Assembly: GCA_032881465.1 (NCBI GenBank)
Contig: CP126168.1
Span: 2,170,001 to 2,234,000, forward strand
Length of the DNA: 64,000 nt
From: Parvibaculaceae bacterium PLY_AMNH_Bact1
GTDB lineage: Bacteria > Pseudomonadota > Alphaproteobacteria > Parvibaculales > Parvibaculaceae
Direction: 5' to 3'
Position 1 is the first letter of the stretch. Every line of letters starts with the position of its first letter. Position numbers and translations under genes: made by a program. The notes below the pieces were generated by a model. It made no database searches and had not been told where the DNA came from. It saw nothing but the letters and a program-made list of their open reading frames with translations. Shown here one piece after another: positions 62,887-64,000 of this stretch.

Positions 62887-64000
62887 TTATCGCGTTGCCA
62901 ACCCTGGTGCAGTCCAAACACCGTCGCTGTTTGCATCAACATAGATCGGATTGGTAAATGCATAAGGTTTAAACTCTGGATAGACCACGGCATAATCCTC
63001 GCCAGGATCACCAGACACTTCAACAGTAACATAGCTGTCTTTTTCAAAGCCGAGTTTGAATGCAACGACCTCACTATTTGCAACAGGGAAGCTCCGAAGC
63101 GCTTTGCCATTGACGCTGATCGTCAAAGTCGACGCATCAATCCAGGGCGCAGAAGATACCCGCACTGTAAGCTCCGCACTTGCACCAGCGACCATTTCTC
63201 CAAGACCCTTGTCATCGAGCGTAACTTCGAGCATCGGGCCTGTCGTCCCATAGACCCGCCCCCGTTGGACGGCAGACACAAAAGCCGCTTCATCAAAGGC
63301 TTCAATCGTGTCTTCCTCAACCGCGATCATATTTCTTGGCAAGCCGACCTGCTGGGAAGCGTTGTGAGAGTCGCTATTGGCTGTCGCGACAACTTTTTCA
63401 CCCTGTGAAACGAGTGAGAGCCAATCGCGACGAAGGGCAATCTCAGACTCTCGCGAAATTCCATTCATGACTTCCATGGCATCAAAATCGATATCGCGTC
63501 GACCCGTAACGGGATCAGGCTCAATCAAACGACGGTTACCCTCGCTGCCGAGTGGCTGGCCCGCATTAAACGAACGTCCTATACCCATATGGTCGAAATA
63601 GGCCGCCCTATCCCCAGACCAGTCTTCTTCCCAGGCCGGGCGCCCAGGCGCGAACCGGTCATCCCATCGGGCATGGTTGAGTTGAATAAGTGAATCGGCA
63701 CGACGCGCTTTAAGATCGTCGATCACCTCTCGCCACCGCCGGTTTTCATTGGCGAAAGCACCACGCCGGAACGCAAGAGCTTGCGCATCAACCGGAAACG
63801 CGTTCGCATGACCCAATGTATACGGCGTCCGGTCGCTGCCCACTTCTCCTGTGATCTCTGTACCTGCAATAGTTGCGACGCGATCACCAACCCCAAGCCG
63901 GTCGATGGTTGGCTGGAAATCAAAAACCGTTTCATGTTCGGTTGCGACAAGCACCTCTGCACCCTCTGCAAGATAAGTCGCGACACGCTTCGCCCGTGGC
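62887..64000 (-). CDS. PHP/CehA-McbA-type metallohydrolase, C-terminal part (runs off right edge)
   Basis: The frame is open to the window edge at 64000; a GTG at 63954 is internal. About 370 residues are visible. The PHP-like metal motifs are EVLVATEHETVFDF, LIQLNHARWDD and VVATANSDSHNASQQVG. The family is the CehA/McbA subgroup, usually exported. A C-terminal beta domain (TLTISVNGKALRSFPVANSE) ends the protein. The N-terminal HxH and signal peptide would lie outside the window. The substrate is unknown. Confidence 0.78.
   Translation of the reverse strand, partial: PRAKRVATYLAEGAEVLVATEHETVFDFQPTIDRLGVGDRVATIAGTEITGEVGSDRTPYTLGHANAFPVDAQALAFRRGAFANENRRWREVIDDLKARRADSLIQLNHARWDDRFAPGRPAWEEDWSGDRAAYFDHMGIGRSFNAGQPLGSEGNRRLIEPDPVTGRRDIDFDAMEVMNGISRESEIALRRDWLSLVSQGEKVVATANSDSHNASQQVGLPRNMIAVEEDTIEAFDEAAFVSAVQRGRVYGTTGPMLEVTLDDKGLGEMVAGASAELTVRVSSAPWIDASTLTISVNGKALRSFPVANSEVVAFKLGFEKDSYVTVEVSGDPGEDYAVVYPEFKPYAFTNPIYVDANSDGVWTAPGLATR

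Overview
The window is chromosomal DNA from an alphaproteobacterium. The evidence is the F1Fo-ATPase inhibitor zeta subunit, the cckA-recA-alaS-icd neighbourhood, a hybrid kinase of the CckA type, CtrA-like TTAA-N7-TTAA boxes, alphaproteobacterial SOS boxes (GTTC-N7-GTTC), a DksA with a reduced zinc site, FliX, and an imuB/dnaE2 mutasome. Genus cannot be fixed from sequence reading alone. I found no rRNA, tRNA or CRISPR array.

Layout. 1-1.2 kb: the 5' end of a PQQ-dependent dehydrogenase, divergent from a TetR regulator with a likely shared operator. 1.2-18.2 kb: housekeeping genes, namely the ATPase zeta subunit, purC-purS-purQ-purL, bolA-grxD, a GNAT enzyme, rpsD, trmJ, icd, a cyclic-nucleotide-type K+ channel, alaS, recA with an SOS box, and cckA. 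18.2-42 kb: a large flagellar cluster. It runs flhB-fliR-fliQ-fliE-flgC-flgB on the minus strand, divergent fliO-fliP, then a coupled minus-strand module of two MotB-like proteins and a giant periplasmic protein, motE-like/DUF6468/fliM/fliL, divergent flgF-flgG-flgA-flgH, dksA, fliX, a truncated flgI, an IS3-family element, a truncated flgL, flgK and flgE. 42.4-49.6 kb: a MoxR ATPase plus VWA protein, a bicupin, an ABC exporter of the LolD/MacB type with its adaptor, and an MFS transporter. 49.6-57.4 kb: an SOS mutagenesis region, with imuB, a GIY-YIG nuclease gene and dnaE2 in one operon and imuA separate. A pair of small lipoprotein genes lies between them. 57.5-64 kb: a small ORF, a chemoreceptor with a PilZ-like tail, an old-yellow-enzyme oxidoreductase, a methyltransferase, an unknown protein, and the 3' part of a PHP/CehA-type metallohydrolase.

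How the parts fit. CckA is known in other alphaproteobacteria to feed phosphate through ChpT to CtrA. Two perfect CtrA-type boxes lie in the divergent flagellar intergenic regions. Four divergent or flanking flagellar intergenic regions each hold one copy of a 13-bp dyad, GGCAAnnTCTGCC. Three of these regions also have a sigma-54-type promoter 60-125 bp away, which suggests a FlbD-like enhancer circuit with FliX. Three GTTC-N7-GTTC boxes place recA, imuB-GIY-YIG-dnaE2 and imuA under LexA.

The most notable points are these: (1) both flgI and flgL are cut at the two ends of a single IS3-family copy with no target duplication, so the sequence between them seems to have been lost or rearranged; (2) a translationally coupled trio encodes two MotB-like proteins, one with and one without the proton-binding Asp, and a 1190-residue exported protein; (3) a palindromic repeat pair encodes the tail of a GIY-YIG protein inside the mutasome operon; (4) the GGCA-N5-TGCC dyad recurs across the flagellar cluster.
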